Positions 30,262-38,891 of a stretch of DNA of 64,000 nucleotides are shown in pieces. The position numbers and the translations under genes were made by a program. How positions within the stretch are numbered: the first letter of the stretch is position 1; each line of letters opens with the position of its first letter. Below the pieces are notes generated by a model. That model made no database searches and was not told where the DNA came from. It was given only the letters and a program-made list of their open reading frames with translations. This DNA comes from Streptomyces hyderabadensis (GTDB lineage: Bacteria > Actinomycetota > Actinomycetes > Streptomycetales > Streptomycetaceae), in assembly GCF_020404845.1 (NCBI RefSeq), contig NZ_JAIOJZ010000001.1, positions 62,001 through 126,000 of the forward strand. The letters run 5' to 3'.

Positions 30262-31071
30262 TCAGCCCCGGCCGTGGCGCAGTGCCGGGTGTTCGCCGGC
30301 CGCCACCAGGTCGGAGACCGCCGTCTTCGGGTCGCGGCCGGTGACCAGGGACTCGCCGACCAGGACGGCGTCGGCGCCCTCGTTGGCGTAGGCGATGAGG
30401 TCGTGCGGGCCGCGGACGCCGGACTCGGCGACCTTGACGATGTGCGCCGGGATCTCCGGGGCGACCCGCTCGAACGTGCCGCGGTCGACTTCGAGCGTCT
30501 TCAGGTTGCGCGCGTTGACGCCGATGACCTTGGCGCCCGCGTCCACCGCGCGCTCGACCTCGTCCTCGTCGTGCACCTCGACCAGCGGGGTGAGTCCGAT
30601 CGACTCGGCGCGCTCGACCAGCGACTCCAGGGCCGACTGGTCGAGGGCCGCGACGATCAGCAGGACGAGATCGGCGCCGTGCGCGCGGGCCTCCCACAGC
30701 TGGTACGAGGTGACGACGAAGTCCTTGCGCAGCACGGGGATGTCCACGCGCGCGCGGACCGAGTCCAGGTCGGCCAGCGAACCGCCGAAGCGGCGCTCCT
30801 CGGTGAGCACGGAGATGACGGCGGCACCGCCCGCCTCGTAATCGGCGGCGAGCCCGGCCGGGTCGGCGATGGCCGCGAGCGCGCCCTTGGAGGGGCTGGA
30901 GCGCTTGACCTCGCAGATGACCTTGACGCCGTCGCCGCGCAGCGCGGAGACGCCGTCCTTGGCGGGGCGTGCCTTGGCCGCGCGCTGCTTGAGCTCGTCG
31001 AGGCTGACGCGCGCCTGCCGCTCCGCGAGGTCGGCACGGACTCCGTCGATGATCTCGTCGAGCACACTCAC
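30262..31071 (-). CDS. trpC: Indole-3-glycerol phosphate synthase
   Basis: TIM-barrel enzyme of 269 residues that closes the indole ring of indole-3-glycerol phosphate. Seen: the signature [13 protein letters not shown] with the catalytic lysine, [22 protein letters not shown] with the second lysine, [25 protein letters not shown] and the phosphate-binding AESGV and VGESLV loops. The start is the GTG at 31071, with AAAGGGGG upstream. It is the first gene of the unit trpC-trpM-trpB-trpA. No trpF follows it because PriA, encoded in the his operon of this window, supplies that isomerase. Confidence 0.96.
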   Translation of the reverse strand: MSVLDEIIDGVRADLAERQARVSLDELKQRAAKARPAKDGVSALRGDGVKVICEVKRSSPSKGALAAIADPAGLAADYEAGGAAVISVLTEERRFGGSLADLDSVRARVDIPVLRKDFVVTSYQLWEARAHGADLVLLIVAALDQSALESLVERAESIGLTPLVEVHDEDEVERAVDAGAKVIGVNARNLKTLEVDRGTFERVAPEIPAHIVKVAESGVRGPHDLIAYANEGADAVLVGESLVTGRDPKTAVSDLVAAGEHPALRHGRG

Positions 31072-31188
31072 GCGAGCGGCCCCCTTTCAGACGGCAAAAC
31101 CTGTGGTCACTGTGATGGTATCCGGAGCCGGGCACCGGTCCCGCATCCGGCCGAGCCCGGTCCCACTACCTGGACGTTCCATGGATGA

Positions 31189-31635
31189 TCAAGGCAGCAG
31201 CCAGCCGCCGAACGGCAGGTTCCGGACAACGGTGAAGACCAGCAGCAACGTCCCCAGCGTCCACAGGTGGACCGGTCCGAGGTCGATGCGGACAGGGCGC
31301 CCCCGGGCCGCGCGGATCACCCAGACGGTCCACAGGACGGCGAAGCCCAGGTAGGCGAGGACGGCGGGCGCGTTGGCGTGCAGCGCGGCGGTCAGGTCGC
31401 CGTGGACGAAGGCGTGGGCGCTGCGCAGGCCGCCGCAGCCGGGGCAGTAGACGCCGGTGAAGCGCAGCAGCGGGCAGACGGGGTAGTGACCGGGCTCGTA
31501 CGGGTCCACGCTCCCCACGTAGGCGAAGGCTCCGGCGACGGCCGCGAGCACCCCCGCCGGGACGGCCAGCCGGAGGACCGCGCCGCGGGGCTGGATGATG
31601 CCGGTCCGGCCGGGTTTCCCGCTCTCGACGTCCAC
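31189..31635 (-). CDS. DUF2752 membrane protein
   Basis: Membrane protein of 148 residues in the DUF2752 family, of unknown function. Seen: three or four hydrophobic segments (VLRLAVPAGVLAAVAGAFAY, APAVLAYLGFAVLWTVWVI, LWTLGTLLLVFTVV) and the family's cysteine motif YCPGCGGLRSAHAFVHGD, which follows an earlier CPLL; two CxxC-like cysteines and a histidine suggest metal or redox chemistry at the membrane. The start is a GTG at 31635. It is placed just upstream of trpC on the same strand, 117 bases away, in a cluster of small membrane proteins typical of the actinobacterial trp region. Confidence 0.85.
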   Translation of the reverse strand: MDVESGKPGRTGIIQPRGAVLRLAVPAGVLAAVAGAFAYVGSVDPYEPGHYPVCPLLRFTGVYCPGCGGLRSAHAFVHGDLTAALHANAPAVLAYLGFAVLWTVWVIRAARGRPVRIDLGPVHLWTLGTLLLVFTVVRNLPFGGWLLP

Positions 31636-31671
31636 GCCAGCATTCTGCCCCCGGCGTTCCCCGCGCGCACG

Positions 31672-31713
31672 TGAGGGGCGGTTCCCGGCACCCGTGTGCC
31701 GGTCCGCCCCTCA
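31672..31713 (-). terminator. Hairpin terminator downstream of the HGxxPAAW gene
   Basis: A 10-bp outer stem (TGAGGGGCGG at 31672-31681, complement at 31704-31713) encloses a second hairpin (CCGGCAC/GTGCCGG-like). It begins 24 bases after the stop of the leftward small membrane protein gene and precedes the DUF2752 gene, splitting the cluster into transcription units. Confidence 0.65.
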
Positions 31714-31737
31714 GGAGTCCGTGACCGCCGCGCCCGG

Positions 31738-31989
31738 TCAGCCCTTGGCGCCGGCCTCGGCGCGCTCGCCCGCGACCTGGTGCACGGGGTGGTTCTGCTT
31801 CGGCTGGCCGAGGCCCATCATCTTCATGATGTAGCCGACGACGCCACCGAGGAGCACGACCGCCAGGCCGGCCCAGAAGCCCCACGGCTGGGCGGCCACC
31901 ATGAACATGCCCGCGATGCAGAAACCGATGAAGGAGATGATGACACCGGTCCAGGCGGCCGGGGTGTGACCGTGGCTGCTGCCCGCCAT
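31738..31989 (-). CDS. HGxxPAAW family small membrane protein
   Basis: Small membrane protein of 83 residues named for its motif, here HGHTPAAW at residues 6-13. Two hydrophobic segments follow (WTGVIISFIGFCIAGMFMV and WGFWAGLAVVLLGGVVGYI), then a charged tail. The family is restricted to actinobacteria, sits near trp genes and has no known function. I chose the ATG at 31989 because GAGGAG lies seven bases upstream; the ATG at 32016, which would add nine residues, has no such site. Confidence 0.83.
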   Translation of the reverse strand: MAGSSHGHTPAAWTGVIISFIGFCIAGMFMVAAQPWGFWAGLAVVLLGGVVGYIMKMMGLGQPKQNHPVHQVAGERAEAGAKG

Positions 31990-32133
31990 TGCTTGCTCCT
32001 CGTTGCTGTGTGCCATGTCTGAGCAGGACGCTCGCACCCATTGTCCCGCACGGGGACACGCGCCGTGAGCGGGGGTGCTCCGGCGGGTGAACGCGGGGCC
32101 GGACGCCGGCCCGTGCGTCCGTCCGTGCGCGGG

Positions 32134-32760
32134 TCAGGCGCTGGTGGGGTCCTCGCCGCGGTCGATGGCCTTCCACAGGTCCTCGGGGCGGTCCGGGTCC
32201 ACGGTCTGCGGCCTGCGCCGCGGGGCGCCGCTGCGTTCGTAGCGGCCGGACATCGCGGGCCACTGGCGGCCGTAGCGCAGCGCGAGCAGCCCGGCGAGCA
32301 GGAGCAGCGCGCCGCCCACGGCCGCGACGTACGGCCAGGCGGTGTGGGAGAGCGCGTCGACGGTGGCCGAGGTGTCACCGGCCGCCTTCGCGGCCTGGTC
32401 GTCCAGCGCCGAGCTGTCGGAGGCGCCCACCAGCGCGGCCGCGACGGTGCCCGCGCCGCTCAGCGCGAGCACGGCGGCGACGGCGAAGCGGCCGGCGCGG
32501 CGGACCGCGAAGACGGCGACGAGCGCGGCGAGGCCCACTATGGCGAGCGCCGCGGGTACGCCCGTGACGTCGCTGCCCTTGGCGGTCAGCGAGAACGCGC
32601 CGCCGGCCACGGTCGCGGTGCCCTCCGCCCACTCCTGCCGGGTGGCGAGCAGGGCGACGGCGGCACCGAGCGCGCCGCACAGCAGGGCGACGGCGAGGCT
32701 CCGGCGGCCGGCCCGGGCGGGTCCTGCGGCGGGGGTGCGGGGGTGAGGAACGGCTGTCAC
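32134..32760 (-). CDS. TIGR02234 family Trp-biosynthesis-associated membrane protein
   Basis: Membrane protein of about 208 residues of the Trp-region family (TIGR02234/PF09534), found beside trp genes across actinobacteria and of unknown role. Seen: four membrane segments, an extracytoplasmic loop with the conserved RQEWAEGTATV pattern after the first segment, and VDALSHTAWPYVAAVGGALLLLAG. The arginine-rich C-terminal tail is cytoplasmic (RYERSGAPRRRPQTVD). The start is taken as the GTG at 32760, though a GTG at 32775 is close. The hairpin at 32776-32809 lies directly upstream, so it must have its own promoter or depend on read-through from trpE. Confidence 0.85.
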   Translation of the reverse strand: MTAVPHPRTPAAGPARAGRRSLAVALLCGALGAAVALLATRQEWAEGTATVAGGAFSLTAKGSDVTGVPAALAIVGLAALVAVFAVRRAGRFAVAAVLALSGAGTVAAALVGASDSSALDDQAAKAAGDTSATVDALSHTAWPYVAAVGGALLLLAGLLALRYGRQWPAMSGRYERSGAPRRRPQTVDPDRPEDLWKAIDRGEDPTSA

Positions 32761-32775
32761 GTACTCCACTATCAC

Positions 32776-32809
32776 CCGAACCCCGGGCGAACCGTCACCC
32801 GGGGTTCGG
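32776..32809 (-). terminator. Hairpin terminator of hisI-trpE
   Basis: Perfect 12-bp stem (CCGAACCCCGGG at 32776-32787, complement at 32798-32809) with a ten-base loop, about 45 bases beyond the trpE stop. It would end the hisI-trpE transcript or act as a partial barrier before the TIGR02234 gene. Confidence 0.7.
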
Positions 32810-32853
32810 ATTGGGGGGCGTGAGAATCGCCCCACCGGTCCGACCGGTCGGCC

Positions 32854-34362
32854 CTATTGCGCCAGCCGGTTGGCCGTGTGGACGGCCCGCAGCACGGCCG
32901 CCGCCTTGTTGCGGCACTCGGTGTCCTCGGCGACCGGGTCGGAGTCGGCGACGACACCGGCGCCCGCCTGGACGTAGGCGGTGCCGTCGCGCAGCAGCGC
33001 CGTGCGGATGGCGATGGCGGTGTCGGAGTCGCCCGCGAAGTCGAGGTAGCCCACGCAGCCGCCGTACAGGCCGCGCCGGGAGGGTTCGAGTTCGTCGATG
33101 ATCTGCAGGGCGCGCGGCTTGGGCGCGCCGGAGAGGGTGCCGGCCGGGAAGCAGGCGGTGAGGACGTCGAAGGCGGTGCGGCCCTGGGCGACCCGTCCGG
33201 TGACCGTCGAGACGATGTGCATGACGTGCGAGTACCGCTCGACGGACATGAAGTCGACGACCTCGACGGAGCCGGGCTCGCAGACGCGTCCCAGGTCGTT
33301 GCGGCCGAGGTCGACGAGCATCAGGTGCTCGGCGCGCTCCTTGGGGTCGGCGAGCAGCTCGTCGGCGAGGGCCTGGTCCTCCTGCGGGGTGGCGCCGCGG
33401 GGGCGGGTGCCGGCGATGGGGTGCACCAGGGCGCGCCCGTCCTCGACCTTGACCAGCGCCTCGGGGGACGAGCCGACGACGTCGAAGCCGTCCAGGCGGA
33501 GCAGGTACATGTACGGGGAGGGGTTGGTGGCCCGCAGCACCCGGTACACGTCGAGCGCGCTCGCCGTGCAGGGCGTCTCGAACCGCTGCGAGGGGACGAC
33601 CTGGAAGGCCTCGCCCGCGCGGATGCGCTCCTTGATGTCCTCGACGGCGTCCTGGAAGTCGGGGCCGCCCCACAGCGCGGTGTACTCGGGCAGCTCGGAG
33701 GGCGGCAGCGCGGCCGGGGGCTGGGCGACGGCGCGGCTGAGGTCGGCCTCCATGGCGTCCAGGCGGGCGATCGCGTCGGCGTAGGCCTCGTCGACGCCGG
33801 TGGCCAGGTCGTTGTGGTTGATCGCGTTGGCGATCAGCAGGACCGAGCCCTCCCAGTGGTCCATGACGGCGAGGTCGCTGGTGAGCAGCATGGTCAGCTC
33901 GGGCAGCTTCAGGTCGTCGCGCTCACCGGGGCCGACCTTCTCCAGGCGGCGCACGATGTCGTAGCCGAGGTAGCCGACCAGGCCGCCGGTGAAGGGCGGC
34001 AGGCCGAGGTCGTGGGCGAGGTCGCGCGGGGTGTGCAGGGCCTCGACGGTGGCGCGCAGGGCGGCGAGCGGGTCGCCGTCGGTGGGGACGCCTACGGGCG
34101 GGGTGCCCTGCCAGTGCGCCTGCCCGTCCTTCTCGGTGAGGGTGGCGGCGCTGCGGACGCCGACGAAGGAGTACCGGGACCAGGAACGTCCGTTCTCGGC
34201 CGACTCCAGCAGGAAGGTGCCGGGGCGCTCGGCGGCCAGCTTGCGGTACAGCGCCACCGGGGTGTCGCCGTCGGCGAGGAGCTTGCGGCTGACCGGGATC
34301 ACCCGGCGGTCGGCGGCGAGCTTGCGGAAGGTGTCGAGGTCCATGTCATGCGTGACGTCCAT
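32854..34362 (-). CDS. trpE: Anthranilate synthase component I
   Basis: Large subunit of anthranilate synthase (about 502 residues), which commits chorismate to tryptophan. Seen: the feedback-inhibition element [18 protein letters not shown] with the LLES tryptophan-binding motif intact, [48 protein letters not shown] and the late [15 protein letters not shown]. The enzyme should be tryptophan-sensitive. The N-terminus is taken from the ATG at 34362; MDLDTFRKL at 34344 is an alternative. It starts only 11 bases after the hisI stop, so hisI and trpE are co-transcribed. The glutaminase subunit trpG and trpD are not in the window. Confidence 0.96.
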   Translation of the reverse strand: MDVTHDMDLDTFRKLAADRRVIPVSRKLLADGDTPVALYRKLAAERPGTFLLESAENGRSWSRYSFVGVRSAATLTEKDGQAHWQGTPPVGVPTDGDPLAALRATVEALHTPRDLAHDLGLPPFTGGLVGYLGYDIVRRLEKVGPGERDDLKLPELTMLLTSDLAVMDHWEGSVLLIANAINHNDLATGVDEAYADAIARLDAMEADLSRAVAQPPAALPPSELPEYTALWGGPDFQDAVEDIKERIRAGEAFQVVPSQRFETPCTASALDVYRVLRATNPSPYMYLLRLDGFDVVGSSPEALVKVEDGRALVHPIAGTRPRGATPQEDQALADELLADPKERAEHLMLVDLGRNDLGRVCEPGSVEVVDFMSVERYSHVMHIVSTVTGRVAQGRTAFDVLTACFPAGTLSGAPKPRALQIIDELEPSRRGLYGGCVGYLDFAGDSDTAIAIRTALLRDGTAYVQAGAGVVADSDPVAEDTECRNKAAAVLRAVHTANRLAQ

Positions 34363-34373
34363 GGCGGCAGACC

Positions 34374-34820
34374 CTACTGATCCGCACCGGGCGCGTCGGC
34401 GCCTGCGGCGTCTTCGGCGGCCCCGGAACCCTCGGGCCCCTCGGCGAGGAGCACGTCGGTGTCGAAGCAGGTGCGGGTGCCGGTGTGGCAGGCGGCGCCC
34501 ACCTGGTCGACCTTGACGAGCACGGTGTCGGCGTCGCAGTCCAGGGCGACGGACTTCACCCACTGGACGTGTCCGGAGGTGTCGCCCTTGACCCAGTACT
34601 CCCGGCGGCTGCGCGACCAGTAGGTGCAGCGGCCGGTGGTCAGCGTGCGGTGCAGCGCCTCGTCGTCCATCCAGCCGAGCATCAGCACCTCTCCGGTGTC
34701 GTACTGCTGAGCGATGGCGGGCAGGAGGCCGTCGGCGCTGCGCTTGAGCCGGTCGGCGATCTCGGGGGCGAGGGGGCTGGGCCGCCCGGGGCCGCCGCCG
34801 GTGGGGGAGCTGCTGGTCAT
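34374..34820 (-). CDS. hisI: Phosphoribosyl-AMP cyclohydrolase
   Basis: Zinc-dependent enzyme of histidine synthesis (148 residues) that opens the adenine ring of phosphoribosyl-AMP. Seen: [38 protein letters not shown], the Mg-binding [15 protein letters not shown] and the zinc ligands in [10 protein letters not shown]. It lacks the HisE domain, as usual in actinobacteria. The ATG at 34820 gives the expected length with a short Ser/Pro leader. It is separated from the main his operon by about 15 kb in this genome and instead heads a two-gene unit with trpE. Confidence 0.95.
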   Translation of the reverse strand: MTSSSPTGGGPGRPSPLAPEIADRLKRSADGLLPAIAQQYDTGEVLMLGWMDDEALHRTLTTGRCTYWSRSRREYWVKGDTSGHVQWVKSVALDCDADTVLVKVDQVGAACHTGTRTCFDTDVLLAEGPEGSGAAEDAAGADAPGADQ

Positions 34821-34901
34821 GCGCCCATTGTGCCGCGCGGGGCGGACGCGTCCGCGGGATGTCCATTGGGCGGACCCGGCCGGCCGCCGTAGGCTGACTC
34901 C

Positions 34902-35537
34902 ATGTCGACTTTCGCCAAGCGTGAACGACTTCTGCTCGCGGACCTGTTGGAGACGGCGGGTCCGGACGCCCCGACCCTGTGCGAGGGCTGGCGCACCCGT
35001 GACCTGGCCGCGCACGTGGTGGTGCGCGAGCGGCGTCCGGACGCGGCCGGGGGCACCCTGATCAAGCCGCTGGCGTCCCGCCTGGACCGGGTGATGGAGG
35101 AGTACGGCGCGAAGCCGTACGAGGAGCTGCTGCAGCTGATCCGGACGGGCCCGCCGCGCTTCTCCCCCTTCCAGCTCAAGCAGGTCGACGAGGCGGCGAA
35201 CACGGTGGAGTTCTACGTCCACACCGAGGACGTCCGCCGTGCCCAGCCGGACTGGTCGCCGCGCGAGCTGGACCCGGTCTTCCAGGACGCCCTGTGGTCC
35301 CGTCTGGAGCGCGCCGCCCGCCTGATGGGCCGCGGCATCCCCACCGGCCTGGTACTGCGCCGGCCGAACGGTCAGACGACGGTCGCCCACCGGGGTACGC
35401 CGGTGGTGACGGCGACGGGCGAGCCGTCCGAGCTGCTGCTGTTCGCGTACGGCCGGCAGGGTGCCGCGAAGGTGGAGCTGGAGGGCGAGCAGGACGCGAT
35501 CGCCAAGCTGCGGGAGACCAAGCAGCTCGGGATCTGA
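34902..35537 (+). CDS. TIGR03085 family metal-binding protein (DinB/MDMPI-like)
   Basis: Protein of 211 residues in the TIGR03085 family, a branch of the DinB/mycothiol-dependent maleylpyruvate isomerase fold. Seen: the opening [25 protein letters not shown], the metal-binding [21 protein letters not shown] with its histidine, and [17 protein letters not shown] with a second histidine. Such proteins bind a divalent metal and often handle thiol-linked substrates; the reaction of this branch is unknown. It is divergent from hisI, 81 bases away, and converges with the MFS gene. Confidence 0.88.
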   Translation: MSTFAKRERLLLADLLETAGPDAPTLCEGWRTRDLAAHVVVRERRPDAAGGTLIKPLASRLDRVMEEYGAKPYEELLQLIRTGPPRFSPFQLKQVDEAANTVEFYVHTEDVRRAQPDWSPRELDPVFQDALWSRLERAARLMGRGIPTGLVLRRPNGQTTVAHRGTPVVTATGEPSELLLFAYGRQGAAKVELEGEQDAIAKLRETKQLGI

Positions 35538-35549
35538 CCCCCGGGCCGC

Positions 35550-36824
35550 TCACCTGGGCAGCTCGGCCCGCCGCACTCCGGGCGCGGCCAGGGCGACGAC
35601 CCCGCCGAGGCCGCAGACCACGGCGCTGACGGCGAAGACGGGGCCGGTGCCCCAGGCGCCGATGGCGGCGGCGAACAGCGGCATGCTCAGGGGCGCGATC
35701 CCCAGGCTGACGATCCCGGCGACCGCCGTGACCCGTCCCAGGAGGGCGGGGGCGGACTGGGTCTGGAGCAGGGCCCCGCAGAGCGCGCCGCTGAGACCCG
35801 CGAGCAGCCCGATGAGCAGCGCCGTCCCGACGGCCACGGGCAGGACGGGGGCCTGGGCCAGTGCGCCGACCGCGGCCGCGCCGGGGACGAGGGCGCCGGC
35901 GACGACGTACCCGGCGTGCGGCACGCGGCCCCGGACGGTCAGCAGCAGGGCCGCCGTCCCGGCGCCGGCCCCGAAGCCGGCGAGTACCCAGCCCATCCCG
36001 GCGGCTCCCCAGCCGCGTTCGTCGGCGAGGAGGGTCAGGCCGATGTTGAGCGGGCCGACGAAGCCGAGGTCGCCGAGGGCGATGACCAGCATCAGCGGCC
36101 CGAGGACGCGGTGCCCGCGGATGTACGCGAGTCCGGCCCGCAGGTCCCGCCACGCGGTGCCGCCGTCCGGGGCCGCGGCCGCGTCGTCGGGGGGCAGCTC
36201 GCGCATCCGTACGGAGACCAGCAGCGGCACGGACCCGGCGATCAGCAGACCGGCGAGGGCGAAGGCCGCCGCCGGGCCGCCGAGCGCCACACCGAGACCA
36301 CCGAGCGGGGCGCCCACGACGGAGGACAGGCGGACGGCGAGGCCGCGCATGCCCTGGACGCGGGCGAGCTGGTCCTTGCCGGTGATGCGCGCGGGGAGGG
36401 CTCCGACGGCGGGCAGGAAGAGGGCGTCCACCGCGCCGAAGACGAGGGCGAGCAGGGCGAGGAGCCACAGCCCGGGCTCGGCGGCGAAGAGCAGCGCGGC
36501 CACCGCGAGGACCGCCGCGCACCGCACGGCGTCGCTGCCGATGACGACCCGGCGCGGTCCGAGCCGGTCGACGACCACTCCCCCGCCGAGCATGAGCAGC
36601 GCGCGCGGCACCGCGCTCACCGCCGTGACGACCCCGGCCTCGGCGGGACTGCCCTGCCGCACGGCGGCCCAGGACAGCGCGAGGAAGAAGACGCTGTCGC
36701 CGAGCATGGACGCGGTGTAGGCCCCGACCCAGCGCAGCACGTTGGCGTCCCGGTGGGCGGGGCGCTCCGGGGCGGCGACCGGGGGTATGAGCGTGGCCGG
36801 CACGGGCGTCGTCCCCTCAGACAC
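35550..36824 (-). CDS. MFS transporter, probable efflux permease
   Basis: Twelve-segment major facilitator superfamily protein (424 residues), of the proton-driven drug-efflux type. Seen: a first helix ASMLGDSVFFLALSWAAV, the loop 2-3 motif GGGVVVDRLGPRRVVIGSD resembling MFS motif A, and a mid-protein cytoplasmic loop with ELPPDDAAAAPDGG. The GTG start at 36824 lies eight bases inside the upstream ArsR-family gene, so regulator and pump are co-translated and the regulator very likely controls the pump. The exported compound is not known. The divergent gene encodes an aromatic amino acid hydroxylase, which could make or relate to the substrate; that is inference. Confidence 0.88.
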   Translation of the reverse strand: MSEGTTPVPATLIPPVAAPERPAHRDANVLRWVGAYTASMLGDSVFFLALSWAAVRQGSPAEAGVVTAVSAVPRALLMLGGGVVVDRLGPRRVVIGSDAVRCAAVLAVAALLFAAEPGLWLLALLALVFGAVDALFLPAVGALPARITGKDQLARVQGMRGLAVRLSSVVGAPLGGLGVALGGPAAAFALAGLLIAGSVPLLVSVRMRELPPDDAAAAPDGGTAWRDLRAGLAYIRGHRVLGPLMLVIALGDLGFVGPLNIGLTLLADERGWGAAGMGWVLAGFGAGAGTAALLLTVRGRVPHAGYVVAGALVPGAAAVGALAQAPVLPVAVGTALLIGLLAGLSGALCGALLQTQSAPALLGRVTAVAGIVSLGIAPLSMPLFAAAIGAWGTGPVFAVSAVVCGLGGVVALAAPGVRRAELPR

Positions 36825-37404
36825 GGAACGGGAACCCGTAGACGTGGAGCGCGACGTTCTCGCGCGCCTCGGTGTCACCGGCGGCCTCGGCGGCCCGGCC
36901 CTTCTCCTCGTACTTCTTCGCCAGGGCGATCAGTTCCTCGCCCAGTTCGCCCAGCTCGGCGGGGGTCAGCCGGAGCAGTGACTCGTTGTCGGGGGCGGCG
37001 GAGTTCCACTCGGGGCCCCAGGTGGGGCGTTCGTCGAGGTAGCGGCGGTACATGTCGGCGCGCTGCTCGTGGAAGAGGCGGGTGGCCGCGAGGTGGGCGG
37101 CGGCGCGCTCGGGGGCGTCGCGGAAGTTCTCGTCGCGGATGCTCACCCCGTCCGAGGCGGGCTGCCACCACCGCTCCCGGCCGTCCGCGCTCTGCGGATC
37201 GGCCTGCTCGACGAGCCCGTGCTCGGCCAGCTTGCGCAGGTGGTAGCTGACCAGGGAGACGGCTTCGCCGACCTGCTCGGCAAGCTGCGAGGCGGTCGCG
37301 GTGCGGGCCACGCACAGTCCGCGGTAGAGCTGCATGCGCAGCGGGTGGGCGAGGGCTTTGAGGGTGCCCAGGTCGGTGATGGCGCGGCTCTGCTGGCTCG
37401 GCAT
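36817..37404 (-). CDS. ArsR-type winged-helix transcriptional regulator
   Basis: Regulator of 195 residues. Seen: an N-terminal winged helix-turn-helix (LGTLKALAHPLRMQLYRGL, then ATASQLAEQVGEAVSLVSYH and LRKLAEHGLVEQ) of the ArsR/HTH_20 type, followed by a larger helical C-terminal domain with a tryptophan-rich start (GRERWWQPASDG). It lacks the cysteine metal-binding motifs of true ArsR/SmtB proteins, so the ligand is probably organic. It overlaps the MFS gene and reads away from the hydroxylase gene; two TTGCGCAA palindromes in the divergent promoter are its likely operators. Confidence 0.88.
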   Translation of the reverse strand: MPSQQSRAITDLGTLKALAHPLRMQLYRGLCVARTATASQLAEQVGEAVSLVSYHLRKLAEHGLVEQADPQSADGRERWWQPASDGVSIRDENFRDAPERAAAHLAATRLFHEQRADMYRRYLDERPTWGPEWNSAAPDNESLLRLTPAELGELGEELIALAKKYEEKGRAAEAAGDTEARENVALHVYGFPFRV

Positions 37405-37431
37405 GCGCCGAGGCTAGACTACGAAAGAAAG

Positions 37432-37455
37432 ATTGCGCAATAGAAGTTGCGCAAT
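37432..37455. promoter_or_regulatory. Twin TTGCGCAA palindromes, probable ArsR-family operator
   Basis: Two perfect 8-bp palindromes TTGCGCAA (37433-37440 and 37447-37454), centres 14 bases apart, within an AT-rich patch between the divergent regulator gene and the hydroxylase gene. The first extends to a 10-bp dyad, ATTGCGCAAT. Position and symmetry fit a homodimeric winged-helix repressor covering both promoters. Confidence 0.65.
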
Positions 37456-37546
37456 TTCCGTTTCCAACCCCCGGCGACTCGCACTGGGCAGGCGTGTCCG
37501 GGCGCTGCGGCTGCGCGCCGACCGAAACAATCGGTCCGTGAGAGAC

Positions 37547-38413
37547 ATGCACGTGCGTACCCCGATCGCGAACGACGGCCGGCTCGACACGGCCGCCAAG
37601 CACCCCGGCCTCAGTGACCCCCGCTACCTGCTGCGGCGTCGGGCCTTCGCCTCGCTGGCCCGCGGACACCGGGTCGGCGACCCCTCACCACGCGTGGACT
37701 ACACCAAGGCCGAGCAGCAGACCTGGCGGACCGTCCACCAGCAGCTCTGGGACACCCAGCGCGAGCATGCCTGCCGAGCCGTCCTCGACGCCCGTGAACA
37801 GGCGCCCGTACCGGCGGACCACATCCCGCAGCACGCCGAGGTCGGGCTGCACCTGCGGAGGCTGACGGGCTTCGACTTCACCCTCGCGGGCGGTGTGGTC
37901 GGCAACAAGAGGTTCCTGGGGTCGATGGCCGACGGCTACTTCCACGCCGTGCAGTTCGTCCGCCACCCGGCCGTACCGATGTTCACCCCCGAACCGGACA
38001 TCGTCCACGACGTCTTCGGTCACGGGATCCACCTGGCCTCCCCGGCCTTCGCCGACATCTACCGGCTGATCGGGGATGCGGCGATGCGCGTCGAGAGCAA
38101 GGACGTCCTCCAGATGATCAGCGACGTGTACTGGTTCACCCTGGAGTACGGAGTCCTCGACGAGGCAGGCACACCCAAGGCGTACGGGGCGGCGCTGCTC
38201 TCCTCGTCCGGGGAGATCTGCCGCCTGCGGCGGGCTCGGATCCGTCCGCTGGACATCCGCGCGGTGCTGGCCACCGAGTACGACATCTCCGGGTACCAGC
38301 CGGTGCTCTTCAGCGCCCGCAGCCTGGACGAGGTCACCGACACCCTGGGCGGCTTCCTGTCGGCGCTCGACGACGGGAGCGCGCCGCGCTTCGGACGTGC
38401 CGCGGAGTCCTGA
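37547..38413 (+). CDS. Pterin-dependent aromatic amino acid hydroxylase (phenylalanine 4-monooxygenase-like)
   Basis: Non-haem iron monooxygenase of 288 residues, single-domain like bacterial phenylalanine hydroxylases. It would hydroxylate Phe (or Trp/Tyr) using tetrahydropterin and oxygen. Seen: the iron site EPDIVHDVFGH with H154 and H159 and the third ligand E200 in YWFTLEYG. The spacings of 5 and 41 are exactly those of the structurally characterised Chromobacterium enzyme (H138, H143, E184). FDFTLAGGVVGNKRFLGSMAD and GAALLSSSGEI are also typical. There is no regulatory ACT domain. The ATG at 37547 follows an unusual leader; a GTG at 37538 is possible. The next gene, a SnoaL-like protein, may be co-transcribed. 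Confidence 0.87.
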   Translation: MHVRTPIANDGRLDTAAKHPGLSDPRYLLRRRAFASLARGHRVGDPSPRVDYTKAEQQTWRTVHQQLWDTQREHACRAVLDAREQAPVPADHIPQHAEVGLHLRRLTGFDFTLAGGVVGNKRFLGSMADGYFHAVQFVRHPAVPMFTPEPDIVHDVFGHGIHLASPAFADIYRLIGDAAMRVESKDVLQMISDVYWFTLEYGVLDEAGTPKAYGAALLSSSGEICRLRRARIRPLDIRAVLATEYDISGYQPVLFSARSLDEVTDTLGGFLSALDDGSAPRFGRAAES

Positions 38414-38500
38414 GAATTGTGCCGCACCGGAACCGCGCGACGGTTTCGCGGGACGTTCCGTCGGGACAAGCGCACGCGAAGCAACTGGTATTACTGAGGC

Positions 38501-38878
38501 ATGCAGGAAGAGACCGCACGCTCCGCGATCGACACGTTCATCTCCGCGTTCAACGCCTCGGACGACAGCTATGTGACTTCCCTGCTCTCCCAGGCCCTGA
38601 CCTCGGACGTGGTCTTCTGGGGGCCGTTGGGTCGCAGCGAGGGAATCACGGCGGTCGAGCGGTTCGTGCTGGACATCCGGCGCCACCCGGCAGGCACCGG
38701 AACGATGGTGCGCTGCTCGGCGGTGGACATGCCGGACGAGTGGGCCCGGTACCAGTGGGTCTTCACCACGCCGGACGGAGGCCCACGCCTGGCGGGAACG
38801 GACGTCGTCCATCTGCGACGGAGCCTCATCGACCAGGTCATCGTCTTTGCGGGGGAGATCGAACCGTCCGCCTCCTGA
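38501..38878 (+). CDS. SnoaL-like / NTF2-fold protein
   Basis: Protein of 125 residues with the NTF2-like cone fold of SnoaL-type proteins, which include polyketide cyclases, isomerases and many ligand-binding proteins. Seen: an N-terminal helix pair TARSAIDTFISAFNASDD, TSDVVFWGPLGRSEGITAVERFV and a beta-sheet core ending LIDQVIVFAG. Catalytic residues cannot be assigned. It follows the hydroxylase gene by 87 bases on the same strand, with a TATTAC sequence shortly ahead that could be its own -10 box, and converges with an aldo/keto reductase gene. Confidence 0.78.
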   Translation: MQEETARSAIDTFISAFNASDDSYVTSLLSQALTSDVVFWGPLGRSEGITAVERFVLDIRRHPAGTGTMVRCSAVDMPDEWARYQWVFTTPDGGPRLAGTDVVHLRRSLIDQVIVFAGEIEPSAS

Positions 38879-38891
38879 CCCGTCCCTCTGG

